Shown here in pieces: positions 34,159 through 43,693 of a stretch of 64,000 bases of DNA. The translations under genes were made by a program, and so were the position numbers. Source of the stretch: Chloroflexota bacterium. GTDB taxonomy: Bacteria > Chloroflexota > Dehalococcoidia > Lucifugimonadales > Lucifugimonadaceae. Every line of letters starts with the position of its first letter. The first letter of the stretch is position 1. The DNA is taken from contig JABIFF010000008.1 of the NCBI GenBank assembly GCA_018650845.1, positions 308,484-372,483 on the forward strand. The letters run 5' to 3'. The notes below the pieces were generated by a model, which made no database searches, was not told the origin of the DNA, and saw nothing but the letters and a program-made list of their open reading frames with translations.

Positions 34159-35493
34159 TTGTGGGCGCCGATTTCATTTGGGAACAACTTGGCCGTTCAA
34201 GATTCAGCAGAACAAAGTACCAACCCTTCGGGTAGTAGTCAGCCTCCAGCGCGACCACCTAGGTTCGGAGTAGTAGGGCGCTCGTTTTTCCACACGTTCG
34301 AGGCGGTAATCACCAACCGCGATTTCCGAATGCTTTGGTTCGGTATGGTTCTTTCTATGGGCGGATTCCAGATGCAGATGCTGGTTCGTACCGTCCTTGT
34401 CTATGATCTATCGGACGACCGGCTGATCACCGGACTTGTGACTCTCGGTTTTGCACCAAGTCTGCTGCTTGTCTCTCTTTATGGCGGCGTTCTAAGCGAC
34501 CGAATGGAAAGAAGGCTGCTCATTCAGGTAGCTCAGACGGTCAATGGCCTTCTTGCCGGAGGCGTCGCTCTATTGATAATCACTGACAATCTGGCTTGGG
34601 GCCATTTATTTGCAGTTTCTGTCATACAAGGCGCCATGTTCGCATTGCAGATGCCTGCTCGTCAGGCCGCTATTCCGTCGATGGTCGGCAAAGAAAACTT
34701 AGCAAACGCTTTTGCTTTGAATGCAATGGCGATGAGTCTAATGAGCTTGATAGCTCCGGCACTCGGCGGATGGCTTTATGGACAGATAGATCCGGAAGGC
34801 GTTTACCTCGTCGTCGCCGTCACGATGCTTGTGTCAGTTGTGTTCACTTCCATGGTTCCCAAAATGTACCCACCTGTGGCGGCAAACGCAGACTCTGTTG
34901 TTCAAAACGTTGTTGCGGGATTTAGGTACATAAAGAACAACAAAATCGTCTTGAACCTGATGATTTATAGCGTGATAGTTGCTCTCCTATCTATGCCATT
35001 TAGGATGATGATTCCTGTTTACGGAAAAGACATCTATGGCTCTGACGCTGCACAAGTCGGAATACTGCTTACTGCGGTAGGTTTGGGCGGTGTGATTGGG
35101 TCTATTTCTGTAGCCAATCTACGTAGCGGGCACCGGCGCGGTTGGTTCTTGTTGGGTGGCGCTATTGTTTCTGGAGCCTCCTTGGGTCTGGTCGCAGGTC
35201 TACCTGTATTTGTAGCTGGATTGATCGGGATGATAGGCATTGGGCTTGGAGAACAGGCTAGGTGGGCGCTTGGTCAAAGCCTAATCATGGAAAGTACCGC
35301 CGACGAGTACCGAGCTCGAGTTATGAGCGTGCTGATGATGACATTTGGTCTGATGCCGTTGGGCGTATATCCGATGGCACTAGCTATGGACTACCTTGGT
35401 GGGCAAGTTGCCGTCGGCATTTCAGCCGTACTCATGCTAATTTTCGCCGTAGTTTCGATATCGTTTTTACCTAGACTGAGAAATTTGCGGTAG
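34159..35493 (+). CDS. MFS exporter (first of a tandem pair)
   Basis: This major facilitator of up to 444 residues has about 12 membrane segments after a Ser/Pro-rich cytoplasmic tail. It shows NRDFRMLWFGMVLSMGGFQMQ, the motif A-like loop GGVLSDRMERRLL, and MPARQAAIPSMVGKENLANA, features shared with the EntS/MFS_3 exporters at 27.9 and 35.6 kb. The start is uncertain: TTG 34159, or TTG 34189, which has GGGAA just upstream. The substrate is unknown. Confidence 0.83.
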   Translation: MWAPISFGNNLAVQDSAEQSTNPSGSSQPPARPPRFGVVGRSFFHTFEAVITNRDFRMLWFGMVLSMGGFQMQMLVRTVLVYDLSDDRLITGLVTLGFAPSLLLVSLYGGVLSDRMERRLLIQVAQTVNGLLAGGVALLIITDNLAWGHLFAVSVIQGAMFALQMPARQAAIPSMVGKENLANAFALNAMAMSLMSLIAPALGGWLYGQIDPEGVYLVVAVTMLVSVVFTSMVPKMYPPVAANADSVVQNVVAGFRYIKNNKIVLNLMIYSVIVALLSMPFRMMIPVYGKDIYGSDAAQVGILLTAVGLGGVIGSISVANLRSGHRRGWFLLGGAIVSGASLGLVAGLPVFVAGLIGMIGIGLGEQARWALGQSLIMESTADEYRARVMSVLMMTFGLMPLGVYPMALAMDYLGGQVAVGISAVLMLIFAVVSISFLPRLRNLR

Positions 35494-35570
35494 CAATTGC
35501 CAGCCACTAGTCGTCTCCAGCGCGGCATTGCCGAAATATCTATCGACCTACCTATAGATAGCCGTAAATC

Positions 35571-36842
35571 TTGTCAGTAGATAAACCCGAACCGCCAGCA
35601 CGATCCCGCACCTCTCGAAACGCCACGAGGGGAAATCGGATTTTATCTAGAACGTTCTCTTCATTAGGCCAATCGGGATTTCGCCATCTCTGGTTCGGCA
35701 TGCTGCTTCTCATGGCAGCGGTCAACATCCAAATGTTGGCCCGCGGGTACCTAACCTGGGAACTCACAAAGTCACCAATTGCTGTCGTAGTGGTTGGGGC
35801 TGGGTTTGCTCCACCTATCCTGTTGCTTTCGCTATATGGCGGCGCGGTCGCTGATCGAGTTTCTCGAAAGCGAATAATTCAACTCGGGCAACTCGGAATG
35901 CTTGTCATCACGTTGTTTGTCGGGATTTCGATCTCCACCGATACTGTGACCGTTTATCACCTAACGGCAGCGTCCGTGGCGCAAGGCACTATCTGGGCCT
36001 TCCTGATGCCCGCTAGACAGGCTATTATCGGCCAGCTGGTAGACGAAGATCACCTGACCAACGCTGTTGCGCTAAACGCTTCAGGAATGTCGTTGATGAC
36101 CGTGGCTGCTCCAGGTATCGGCGGAATTATCTACGGTGTCGCAGGTCCCGCAGCGACTTACTACGTGATGGCTACATTGACTGTTGTCGCATTGATTTTG
36201 ACCAGCTGGGTTCCAACGCTGCCAGCCGTATCGAGCGGGAAGCGTCGAATGTGGAGCGATATCAAAGAAGGGCTGGTTTACACGAAGCACAACCGAACGG
36301 TGTTAGTGCTGTTGCTGGTCGCACTCAGCACGGCGTTATTGGCAATGCCGTTCAGAACTTTGCTTCCAGTTCAGATCGAGGAAGTATTCAAGCTCGAAGT
36401 TGAAGCACTCGGTTTACTACTAAGCATGATCGGCGTTGGCGCACTGATCGGGTCGTTGTTTATCGCCAGTTTGTCGAAGAACAACCATCGAGGTTGGGTG
36501 CTGCTTATAACGAGCATGTTATCGGGCGTAGCGATTCTCCTAGCAGCTGCCACAACGTCATATACCGTGGCTGTTGGAATAATGCTTCTACTCGGCCTCG
36601 GCGACTCAGGTCGAAGGGCGCTGAATTCATCGCTCATCATGGAACAAACCGACGATGAGCACCGTGGGCGCGTGATGGGCGTGTACATGATGAATTTTGG
36701 GCTGATACCACTAGGAGCATTGCCGCTTGGATTCATCACTGCGTCATTCGACGTCCGCCTAGCATTCGCAATCGCTGGTGGCGGGCTTCTGGCGGCGGCA
36801 ATTGGTTACACGGTGTTCACTGACAAAGTTCGCCGACTTTAA
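35571..36842 (+). CDS. MFS exporter (second of a tandem pair)
   Basis: This 423-residue major facilitator is clearly related to the preceding gene: FRHLWFGMLLLMAAVNIQML, GGAVADRVSRKRII, MPARQAIIGQLVDEDHLTNAVALNASGMSLM, and DEHRGRVMGVYMMNFGLIPLG all have close counterparts there. The pair most likely arose by duplication and might even work together as a heterodimer or on related substrates; this is inference. The start is a TTG. It is separated from the first copy by 77 bases. Confidence 0.83.
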   Translation: MSVDKPEPPARSRTSRNATRGNRILSRTFSSLGQSGFRHLWFGMLLLMAAVNIQMLARGYLTWELTKSPIAVVVVGAGFAPPILLLSLYGGAVADRVSRKRIIQLGQLGMLVITLFVGISISTDTVTVYHLTAASVAQGTIWAFLMPARQAIIGQLVDEDHLTNAVALNASGMSLMTVAAPGIGGIIYGVAGPAATYYVMATLTVVALILTSWVPTLPAVSSGKRRMWSDIKEGLVYTKHNRTVLVLLLVALSTALLAMPFRTLLPVQIEEVFKLEVEALGLLLSMIGVGALIGSLFIASLSKNNHRGWVLLITSMLSGVAILLAAATTSYTVAVGIMLLLGLGDSGRRALNSSLIMEQTDDEHRGRVMGVYMMNFGLIPLGALPLGFITASFDVRLAFAIAGGGLLAAAIGYTVFTDKVRRL

Positions 36843-36961
36843 GTCGTCTTCGATCGGAAGAGCGGCGTAAATATCTTTCTAGGTATCAGGGGGGCAAGTA
36901 AACTGCGATTCTTGTTCTGCTATCTCTACACCGTGCACTGATCTCTGAGTTCCTATCGACT

Positions 36962-38773
36962 ATGCCAATTCAGGTACTAAGCGACGATCTTGCTTCCCGC
37001 ATTGCCGCGGGTGAAGTGATCGAACGTCCGGCGTCGGTGGTCAAAGAGTTGGTCGAGAACTCACTCGACGCAGACTCAACGAGAATCGATGTCCACATAA
37101 TGAGTGGCGGCGCACAGTCGATCACTGTGGTCGATAACGGGAATGGCATCCCTGCAGATGAACTCTCAGTTGCATTCGAACGTTTTGCTACGTCGAAAAT
37201 CGATGAGTCGTCCGATCTTATTTCCATAGGTACTCTTGGGTTTCGTGGAGAAGCTCTGCCTTCAATATCCTCTGTCGCCAGAGTCGAAGCTATTTCGAAG
37301 CATGTGGCTTCGGGTGCAGGCGCCAAATATCTGGTTGATTTCGGGAAATCCAATGCGATAGAACCCGCAGGAGCTCCTCAGGGAACTCGTATAGAAGTCG
37401 TTGGACTCTTCAAAAATGTTCCAGCCCGACTCAAATTTCTCGGTTCGGCGGGTAGGGAACTATCTCGAATTCAATCAATGCTGGCTTCTCTTGCACTCGT
37501 CTACCCACATGTGGCGTTCAGCTTGTCTGCTGATGGACGAGAGCGATTGCGGACCATCGGGTCAGGGAAGCTCGTGGATGCTGTTTCCGGTGTCTATGGG
37601 GCGAAAGTTGCCGATCAGATGCTTGAGCTGGAGCCTGACGATTCCGCTGCGTTTTTTGTCGACGGGCTAGTAAGCTCGCCTTCGCTAAACCGTTCAAATC
37701 GTACTTATATGACCATATCCGTGAACGGACGATGGATTCAGTCACGTCGACTGTCGTACGCAATCGAACAGGCTTATCACGGCTTCCTACCCGAACGACG
37801 TTTTCCAATAGCCGTAGCAAGAATCAATACGCCGCTTGGCGATGTTGATGCAAACGTCCATCCTGCAAAAGCTGAGGTTAGATTCCTACGAGAAGATCTC
37901 GTCTACTCAGTAGTTCAACGAGCTGTCCGTGGCGTGCTTTCGGCGTCAGCACCAGTCCACGAACTCGGGGCAGGGCGCGCTTCCGGGTCTATAGGCCTTT
38001 TGAGAGCACCTGGTCGATCGGGAGATGATTCTACTGTTGGCAACATAGACGTCTCACGGTCAGCACCACAATCTCAAAATTCAGGATTCAGTCAGTGGCC
38101 CGATCCATCGGCCATGGTTGAGCAATCAAGGCTTCCAGAGACCAACGCGGAGCAAACCTCCGCATCAGCTGCCAGCACACCAAAAGAAACACTGCCGGTA
38201 CTGCGTGTAATTGGGCAGGCGCACGAAACATATATTCTCGCTGAAGGCCCCGATGGTGTTTACTTAGTCGACCAGCACGCCGCCCATGAGCGTGTGATGT
38301 TTGAACGGGTGAGAGATCGATTCGATAAAAACGCTTCAGAATCACAACCTCTTCTAGAGCCAGCGACCATTGATATTGGCCCCGGGGCTATGGCCACAGT
38401 TCAAGAACATCTCGAAGATCTGAACCAAGTCGGTTGGGGTGTAGAAGAATTCGGTGCCAATAGTTTGATAGTGAGAAGCGTGCCTGCATCACTCGCCACC
38501 AGAGCCAGCGGAGATGGCGCAGGGCAGGTGTTCGTACGGGTTCTAGACGAACTCAACGAGGGTGGCACTGGTGAAACGTGGCGAAACAGAATGCTGGCAA
38601 CTATCGCCTGCCATTCTTCAGTTCGCGCCGGGCAAATTCTCTCTACAGATGAATGTAAGGACCTGATTAGACAGCTTGAAAAAGCTGATCGACCTAATAC
38701 CTGCCCGCACGGTCGTCCGACAATTATTCATCTGAATGTGAACGATCTCGAACGTGAGTTCAAGCGGCGCTAG
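36962..38773 (+). CDS. mutL: DNA mismatch repair protein MutL (endonuclease type)
   Basis: The 603-residue MutL has the GHKL ATPase motifs near the N-terminus (VVKELVENSLDAD, VVDNGNGIP, FATSKI, TLGFRGEALPSI), a long polar linker (about 330-400), and a C-terminal dimerisation domain. The metal-dependent nicking motif DQHA-x2-E-x4-E is present from residue 437, and the zinc-associated CPHGRPT is near the C-terminus. It is thus the strand-nicking kind used where MutH is absent. mutS is not adjacent. No Shine-Dalgarno precedes the ATG. Its stop overlaps the convergent SMP-30 gene by 4 bases. Confidence 0.94.
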   Translation: MPIQVLSDDLASRIAAGEVIERPASVVKELVENSLDADSTRIDVHIMSGGAQSITVVDNGNGIPADELSVAFERFATSKIDESSDLISIGTLGFRGEALPSISSVARVEAISKHVASGAGAKYLVDFGKSNAIEPAGAPQGTRIEVVGLFKNVPARLKFLGSAGRELSRIQSMLASLALVYPHVAFSLSADGRERLRTIGSGKLVDAVSGVYGAKVADQMLELEPDDSAAFFVDGLVSSPSLNRSNRTYMTISVNGRWIQSRRLSYAIEQAYHGFLPERRFPIAVARINTPLGDVDANVHPAKAEVRFLREDLVYSVVQRAVRGVLSASAPVHELGAGRASGSIGLLRAPGRSGDDSTVGNIDVSRSAPQSQNSGFSQWPDPSAMVEQSRLPETNAEQTSASAASTPKETLPVLRVIGQAHETYILAEGPDGVYLVDQHAAHERVMFERVRDRFDKNASESQPLLEPATIDIGPGAMATVQEHLEDLNQVGWGVEEFGANSLIVRSVPASLATRASGDGAGQVFVRVLDELNEGGTGETWRNRMLATIACHSSVRAGQILSTDECKDLIRQLEKADRPNTCPHGRPTIIHLNVNDLEREFKRR

Positions 38774-39612
38774 TAGAGCGGGGCACCAGCGACACTGTGT
38801 CGAAACTCGTAGATCGAGTCTTGAGCTGCACCACACACGTAGACGGTCTTCATATCATCGCCACCGAACGCTAAATTCGCTGGGGCCCAGTCAGGCACGT
38901 GGTAAAGATCAAGCAGTTCGCCGCTAGAGCTCACATACGCAATTGCTCGAATTCCGGGTAGGGATTGGAGAATGTTGCCTTCCATATCGACAGCCATACC
39001 GTCGGGGTTTCCCGGCTCACGGAACCTTCGAACGAGTTGTTGGTCGAGAAGCATCCCGCCTTTATCGACGGTGAAAGCCACCAATCGTTGCGCTCTACTT
39101 TCAGACACGTAAACCTGAGTGCCGTCTACCGATACCGCAATACCGTTCGGATAAGCAAGCTCGTTGGCGAACGCACTTACTTTCCCCTCAGGCGTCACTC
39201 GATAGACAGGGCTGATAGCCGGATCGGGCTGAGGACGACGAATTGGGTCGGTAAATAGCAAATCTCCGTTTGGTAGGAAACAAAGATCGTTCGGACCACC
39301 CAGAGCAGTTCCTTCGTACTCGTCTACAAACACTTCAGACTTGCCAGATTTATCGATACGTAAGATCGCCTTCAGCTTGGCATCGGCAACGAACATATCC
39401 CCAGTGGAATTGAAAACCAATCCATTGGGACGACCACCAGTGCTCGCTACTTCAGTGATATCACCTTTATTGGATACTCGAAGAATTGCAGCGTCTTCGG
39501 CACTCACGAGGTGCAGTTGACCCGATGAATCGATCGCAGGCCCTTCCGGTCCACGAACACCAGATGTGAGGACGCGAAAATCGGGGGGAGTATTTGTTAG
39601 ATCAAGTGTCAT
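38770..39612 (-). CDS. SMP-30/gluconolactonase-like protein
   Basis: This is a six-bladed beta-propeller lactonase-family protein. Metal and active-site motifs of the family are visible: GPEGPAID (Glu), GRPNGLVF (Asn), GGPNDLCF (Asn), AYPNGIAVS and NPDGMAVD (Asp). It would hydrolyse a sugar lactone, which fits the sugar/organic acid enzymes elsewhere in the window. I start at ATG 39612 (about 280 residues); an in-frame TTG at 39654 would add 14 residues. It is divergent from the TetR-mqn operon. Confidence 0.85.
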   Translation of the reverse strand: MTLDLTNTPPDFRVLTSGVRGPEGPAIDSSGQLHLVSAEDAAILRVSNKGDITEVASTGGRPNGLVFNSTGDMFVADAKLKAILRIDKSGKSEVFVDEYEGTALGGPNDLCFLPNGDLLFTDPIRRPQPDPAISPVYRVTPEGKVSAFANELAYPNGIAVSVDGTQVYVSESRAQRLVAFTVDKGGMLLDQQLVRRFREPGNPDGMAVDMEGNILQSLPGIRAIAYVSSSGELLDLYHVPDWAPANLAFGGDDMKTVYVCGAAQDSIYEFRHSVAGAPLY

Positions 39613-39686
39613 ATCGTTAGGAAGAAGATTAGACCTCGCCCAGTCGAGGTACAACCGGGTCTTTCGAACATACTTACAGACTCTGA

Positions 39687-39715
39687 TTGCGGCTTAAAAA
39701 CACCAGCGGTAGAAT
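39687..39715 (+). promoter_or_regulatory. Promoter of the TetR-menaquinone operon
   Basis: TTGCGG (39687-39692) and TAGAAT (39710-39715) are separated by 17 bases. The predicted start at about 39722 lies just before the dyad operator. Confidence 0.6.
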
Positions 39716-39727
39716 GGTTGCGCACAA

Positions 39728-39741
39728 ACCGACCGGTCGGT
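39728..39741. promoter_or_regulatory. TetR-type operator before the menaquinone operon
   Basis: The 14-base perfect palindrome ACCGACCGGTCGGT, followed by a further CGGT, lies between the predicted transcription start and the TetR start codon at 39775. Position and form suggest autorepression that also controls the mqn genes. Confidence 0.7.
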
Positions 39742-39774
39742 CGGTAAATTTGCGATCATCCCCAGATAATCAAC

Positions 39775-40407
39775 GTGTCAGAATCTTCCACCCAACAGCG
39801 AACCCAAACTCGAGAACGCATTCTCGAAGCTGCTGAAACAGTATTCGCCGACAACGGCTACCACGACGCGTTGGTCGACGAAATTGGCAAGCGTACGTCG
39901 ATGTCTAAGGGTGGACTGTACTTCCATTTCCCAAGTAAAGAAGATCTTTTCTTTGCTGTGATGGATCGTTTGGCGAACAAATTAGTACGTCGAGCGGAAA
40001 AGGCAGCTGCAAGTGCTGATACTCCGCTCGAAGCCGCGGAAGCCGCACTTGATGCGGTGCTTTCTGCACTTTCTGTGCAAAAACGGCTAGCTCGACTCCT
40101 AATCACTCAGGGCTACAGCATGGGCAACGCTTTTGAAGCAAAACGTGCCGAGATGTTTGATCGTTTTGCTGGAGTCATCAAGCAACGTCTAGATGAAGCT
40201 GGAAAAGCAGGGCAAATAGGCAAAATCGACACTGATCTGGCGTCCAGGGTCTGGCTTGGAGCCGTCAACGAAGTGGTAGTGCACTGGCTTTTCTCAGCTG
40301 GACCTACCCCCAAGCAAGCCGCACCCGAACTCAAGAAATTTTTAGTTCAATCAGTCCAACCAGTGCCAACTTCAGTCACTAGTGCCATCAGTGAAGGTAA
40401 TTCATAG
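39775..40407 (+). CDS. TetR family transcriptional regulator
   Basis: This 210-residue regulator has an N-terminal TetR DNA-binding domain: RERILEAAETVFADNGYHDALVDEIGKRTSMSK with helix-turn-helix ending GGLYFHFPSKEDLFFAV (split here for reading; about residues 12-60). The C-terminal ligand-binding domain is helical and its ligand unknown. The start is GTG. Its stop overlaps the start of the mqnP gene (TAGTG), so it is the first gene of the menaquinone operon and probably regulates it through the palindrome upstream. A lipid- or quinone-like effector would be logical but is speculation. Confidence 0.9.
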   Translation: MSESSTQQRTQTRERILEAAETVFADNGYHDALVDEIGKRTSMSKGGLYFHFPSKEDLFFAVMDRLANKLVRRAEKAAASADTPLEAAEAALDAVLSALSVQKRLARLLITQGYSMGNAFEAKRAEMFDRFAGVIKQRLDEAGKAGQIGKIDTDLASRVWLGAVNEVVVHWLFSAGPTPKQAAPELKKFLVQSVQPVPTSVTSAISEGNS

Positions 40408-41291
40408 TGACCGATACCGCTTCTCAATCTCGAATTCCCGGTTGGCAGAGACTCGCTTTATTTCTTGAGGCAATCAAATTCGAGCACTCGGTGTTCGCAC
40501 TCCCATTTGCGATCCTAGCCGCGTTTCTCTCAGCAAGTGGCGTACCCGACTGGTTGGATCTCCTATGGGTTCTAATTGCAATGGTCGGTATGCGTACGTT
40601 TGGAATGGCGGCAAATCGCCTTATCGACGCTGAAATCGATGCCCGGAATCCCCGTACAGCAACACGAGCAATTCCCGCCGGAACGATCAGTCGTAAGGCA
40701 ATGCTTTTGTATATGGCCGTCGCAGGCTTGGTATTCGTTGCGGCAACATCGCAGCTCGACCCCGTTACATGGGCACTTGCCCCGATTCCGCTCGCAGTGA
40801 TGATCGGCTATCCGTACTTGAAACGATTTACGTGGCTTGCACACTTCGGAATGGGTGCCGTCTATCTAATCGTCCCGCCGGCGGTATCACTGGCATTGAC
40901 TGGAACAATGCCGCTGGGGTTCGTGATCATTGGTATCGGGTCAATGGCATGGGTAGCTGGATTCGATGTTCTCTATGCGACTGCTGATTACGAAGTTGAT
41001 CGCAAACAAGGATTGCACTCGGTTCCTGCAAGGTTCGGCATACCCGTAGCCCTGATTATTTCCCGATTGCTGCACGCCTCGGCGGTGATACTGCTGGCGG
41101 TTGCGGGAGTAGTTCTCGAAGCAAGCGCGTTCTACTCGTTTGGAGTCATCGCAGCTGCTGTTCTGCTCGCATACGAGCAATCGCTTGTTTCATCTGATGA
41201 TCTTTCTAAGCTGAATATGGCGTTTTTCACGATGAACGGAGTGATCGCCGTGGTATTTGGAACATTCGTAGTGATTGGTGAGGTGATCTAG
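40407..41291 (+). CDS. mqnP: UbiA-family prenyltransferase of the futalosine pathway
   Basis: This 294-residue integral membrane prenyltransferase should attach the polyprenyl tail to the naphthoate intermediate of the futalosine menaquinone pathway. It has about eight to nine hydrophobic segments and both Asp-rich motifs of the UbiA fold: NRLIDAEIDARNPRT (about 70-84) and YATADYEVDRKQG (about 190-202). The start codon GTG overlaps the TetR stop, and the stop overlaps the next GTG (TAGTG). The gene order with ubiX, ubiD and mqnEACD supports MqnP rather than 4-hydroxybenzoate prenyltransferase. Confidence 0.9.
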   Translation: MTDTASQSRIPGWQRLALFLEAIKFEHSVFALPFAILAAFLSASGVPDWLDLLWVLIAMVGMRTFGMAANRLIDAEIDARNPRTATRAIPAGTISRKAMLLYMAVAGLVFVAATSQLDPVTWALAPIPLAVMIGYPYLKRFTWLAHFGMGAVYLIVPPAVSLALTGTMPLGFVIIGIGSMAWVAGFDVLYATADYEVDRKQGLHSVPARFGIPVALIISRLLHASAVILLAVAGVVLEASAFYSFGVIAAAVLLAYEQSLVSSDDLSKLNMAFFTMNGVIAVVFGTFVVIGEVI

Positions 41292-41932
41292 TGGGCGTTT
41301 ACGTATTAGGAATTGCCGGAGCAAGCGGTGCGCCATATGCACGTCGTGTTCTCGAGCAAATGCTGTTAGCTGGTCACGATGTGAAAGCAGTGATTACTGA
41401 TGCTGGTCGAAAAGTGCTGGAAGTAGAAGAGAATCTTGTGCTTACTGGCAATACTGAAGCCGACACACCGTCGGTTCTCGCTTGGGCTCAGGTGAATGAT
41501 TTTTCTGGCACATTTGAGCTGTATCACCACAAGGATGTAGCTGCCCCAATCGCATCAGGATCATTCCCGATAGACGGTATGGCAGTGGTGCCGTGCTCTG
41601 GTGGGACTCTTGGGCGAATCGCACATGGCATCTCGAACGGGCTGCTCGAACGAGCCGCAGATGTGTGCATGAAAGAACGGCGCCGTTTGGTTTTGGTACC
41701 CCGCGAAATGCCACTCAGCCTCATCCACCTACGCAATATGACTGCAGTTACCGAAGCAGGAGCAATCGTGCTCCCAGCTTCGCCGGGCTTCTATCACAAC
41801 CCGACTGGCATCAGCGATTTGATCGACATGGTGGCAGGGCGAATCCTGGCATCGCTCGGTATCGAATCGTCGGTGATGAAACCTTGGCTTGGCCCTGAAC
41901 CATCGTCTTACTCCGAAGAAGGAATTCAATAA
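41291..41932 (+). CDS. ubiX: UbiX-type flavin prenyltransferase
   Basis: UbiX makes prenylated FMN, the cofactor of UbiD decarboxylases. The 213-residue protein starts YVLGIAGASGAPYARRVLEQM (flavin-binding GASG) and contains PCSGGTLGRIAHGISNGLLERAADV and LVPREMPLSLIHLRNM, all typical of the family. It overlaps mqnP by one base, and the UbiD-type gene starts immediately after its stop. In this operon it serves the decarboxylation step of menaquinone synthesis. Confidence 0.92.
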   Translation: MGVYVLGIAGASGAPYARRVLEQMLLAGHDVKAVITDAGRKVLEVEENLVLTGNTEADTPSVLAWAQVNDFSGTFELYHHKDVAAPIASGSFPIDGMAVVPCSGGTLGRIAHGISNGLLERAADVCMKERRRLVLVPREMPLSLIHLRNMTAVTEAGAIVLPASPGFYHNPTGISDLIDMVAGRILASLGIESSVMKPWLGPEPSSYSEEGIQ

Positions 41933-43693
41933 GTGGCGTTCACTGATCTTCAATCGTTCCTTAAGCTTCTAGAAAAAGAAGGCGAACTTCATCGAGTAAC
42001 CGAAGAAGTTGATGCCGAACTCGAAGTCACCGAAATTGCCACTCGAGCCGTGAAGGAAAATCTTCCTGCGCTTCTATTCGAGAACGTAAAGGGTTCAAAG
42101 TATCCACTGGTGATCAACTCCATGGCGTCCATGCGACGTATCGAGCTGGCACTTGGTCGTCCCGCCGAAGCGCTTGGAGAAGATATCGTCCGGTTCATGG
42201 AAGATGTGAACCCTCCGAACCTTGGGGCGTTCTGGCGCAATCGGAAAACTGGATGGCGTCTGTTAAAGATTCGTCCAAAAAACACACGACGCGCCATGGT
42301 GCAGCAAGTCGTTGAAGAACCTCGCCTCGATCAGCTTCCAATTTTGAAATGCTGGCCGGAAGATGGCGGACGATTCTTCACTTTGCCTCTCGTAATGAGC
42401 AGAGATCCTCAAACCGGCGCCGGCAACATGGGCATGTACCGAATGCAGATGTACGACCAGCGAACTACTGGAATGCACATGCAGATCCAGAAGGGCGGCG
42501 GATTTCATTACCAGAAGGCCGAGAAGCTGGGGCAACCCCTAGAAATGGCAGTCGCGGTCGGTGGGGACCCTGCGCTGATTCTTGCCGCAATCATGCCGCT
42601 GCCTGAAGGTCTCGACGAGGTAGCGTTCTCAGGGATTGTCCGTGGACAGCGGACTCCTATGACGAAGGCCAAGACGATCGACATGAAGGTGCCAGCGCAC
42701 GCTGAATTTGTATTTGAAGGTGTGTTGCGACCCCGAGTTCGAAGGCTAGAAGGTCCTTTTGGCGATCACTTCGGTCACTACTCGGCCGCCGGGGATCATC
42801 CTGTATTCGAAATTACGAAGATGACACATCGTAAGAACGCTATTTATCCAGCTACTGTGGTCGGACGTCCTCCGCAGGAAGATCGATACCTAGGAGATGC
42901 AGCACAGCTTGCCCTTACGCCACTCGTAAGCCTCATACGGCGCGAAGTGAAAGATATGTGGGCGTACTACGAAGCCGGATTCCACAACCTATTGGTGGTT
43001 TCTGTCGATCCTAGATACCAACGTGAGCCGATCAAAACGGCTCTTGGTTTACTGGGTGAAGGTCAACTTTCGTTGACGAAAAACCTTGTACTCGTTGGTC
43101 CCGATGTGAATCCTCGTGATTACGGTCAAGTGATGCAAGCTATTCGTAGAAACTTCGATCCAGAACAAGATTTTCACCTGATCGCTCGCACAGCTGCCGA
43201 CACTCTGGACTTCACCGGAGAGGCGCTGCACAAGGGCTCAAAAATGATTCTTGATGCAACTGGAGGCCCGCTTGGCGAAGGTTCGCCTACTGCGGTCGCT
43301 CTTCCTGCGAACATCAACACGTTCGCGCCGGGAATCACGAAGCACCGGCTCGTGGGTAAAACGATGCTGGTGGTACAGACAACGGGTTCAGGTAGAGAAG
43401 CTGTTCAGAAGCTTGTCGATAACCCGTTACTGGGCAGCGTAAAGATCGTTGTCGCTGTTTCGGCCGATGTCGATATTGATGATGATGAAAACTTGCTGTG
43501 GGGAATATTTACTCGGTTCGATGCCGTTCTCGACGTGATGTTCTCACGATCTGAATTTAGAGGCCTAGCACCGGTCTACTCCGGCGTTCTAGGTATCGAT
43601 GCAACTTGGAAAGAGGGATACCAGAAACCGCTGGTTATGGATCCTGATGTAGTGAAGAAAGTGGATTCCAAATGGTCCCAATACTGGAAGTAG
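41933..43693 (+). CDS. ubiD: UbiD-family decarboxylase (menaquinone pathway)
   Basis: This 586-residue prenyl-FMN-dependent decarboxylase is expected to remove the carboxyl group from the prenylated naphthoate. Family features: DLQSFLKLLEKEGELHRV at the N-terminus, GMYRMQMYDQRTTGMH with the catalytic-type Arg, and EFVFEGVLRPRVRRLEGPFGDH containing the two catalytic-type Glu residues, then GHYS. GTG starts directly after the ubiX TAA. The 3' end overlaps the mqnE start by 22 bases, indicating tight coupling. Confidence 0.92.
   Translation: MAFTDLQSFLKLLEKEGELHRVTEEVDAELEVTEIATRAVKENLPALLFENVKGSKYPLVINSMASMRRIELALGRPAEALGEDIVRFMEDVNPPNLGAFWRNRKTGWRLLKIRPKNTRRAMVQQVVEEPRLDQLPILKCWPEDGGRFFTLPLVMSRDPQTGAGNMGMYRMQMYDQRTTGMHMQIQKGGGFHYQKAEKLGQPLEMAVAVGGDPALILAAIMPLPEGLDEVAFSGIVRGQRTPMTKAKTIDMKVPAHAEFVFEGVLRPRVRRLEGPFGDHFGHYSAAGDHPVFEITKMTHRKNAIYPATVVGRPPQEDRYLGDAAQLALTPLVSLIRREVKDMWAYYEAGFHNLLVVSVDPRYQREPIKTALGLLGEGQLSLTKNLVLVGPDVNPRDYGQVMQAIRRNFDPEQDFHLIARTAADTLDFTGEALHKGSKMILDATGGPLGEGSPTAVALPANINTFAPGITKHRLVGKTMLVVQTTGSGREAVQKLVDNPLLGSVKIVVAVSADVDIDDDENLLWGIFTRFDAVLDVMFSRSEFRGLAPVYSGVLGIDATWKEGYQKPLVMDPDVVKKVDSKWSQYWK

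Noticed and set aside
34159..36842. Tandem repeat element
   Set aside because: The similarity is between two diverged MFS paralogues, not a DNA-level repeat or mobile element.
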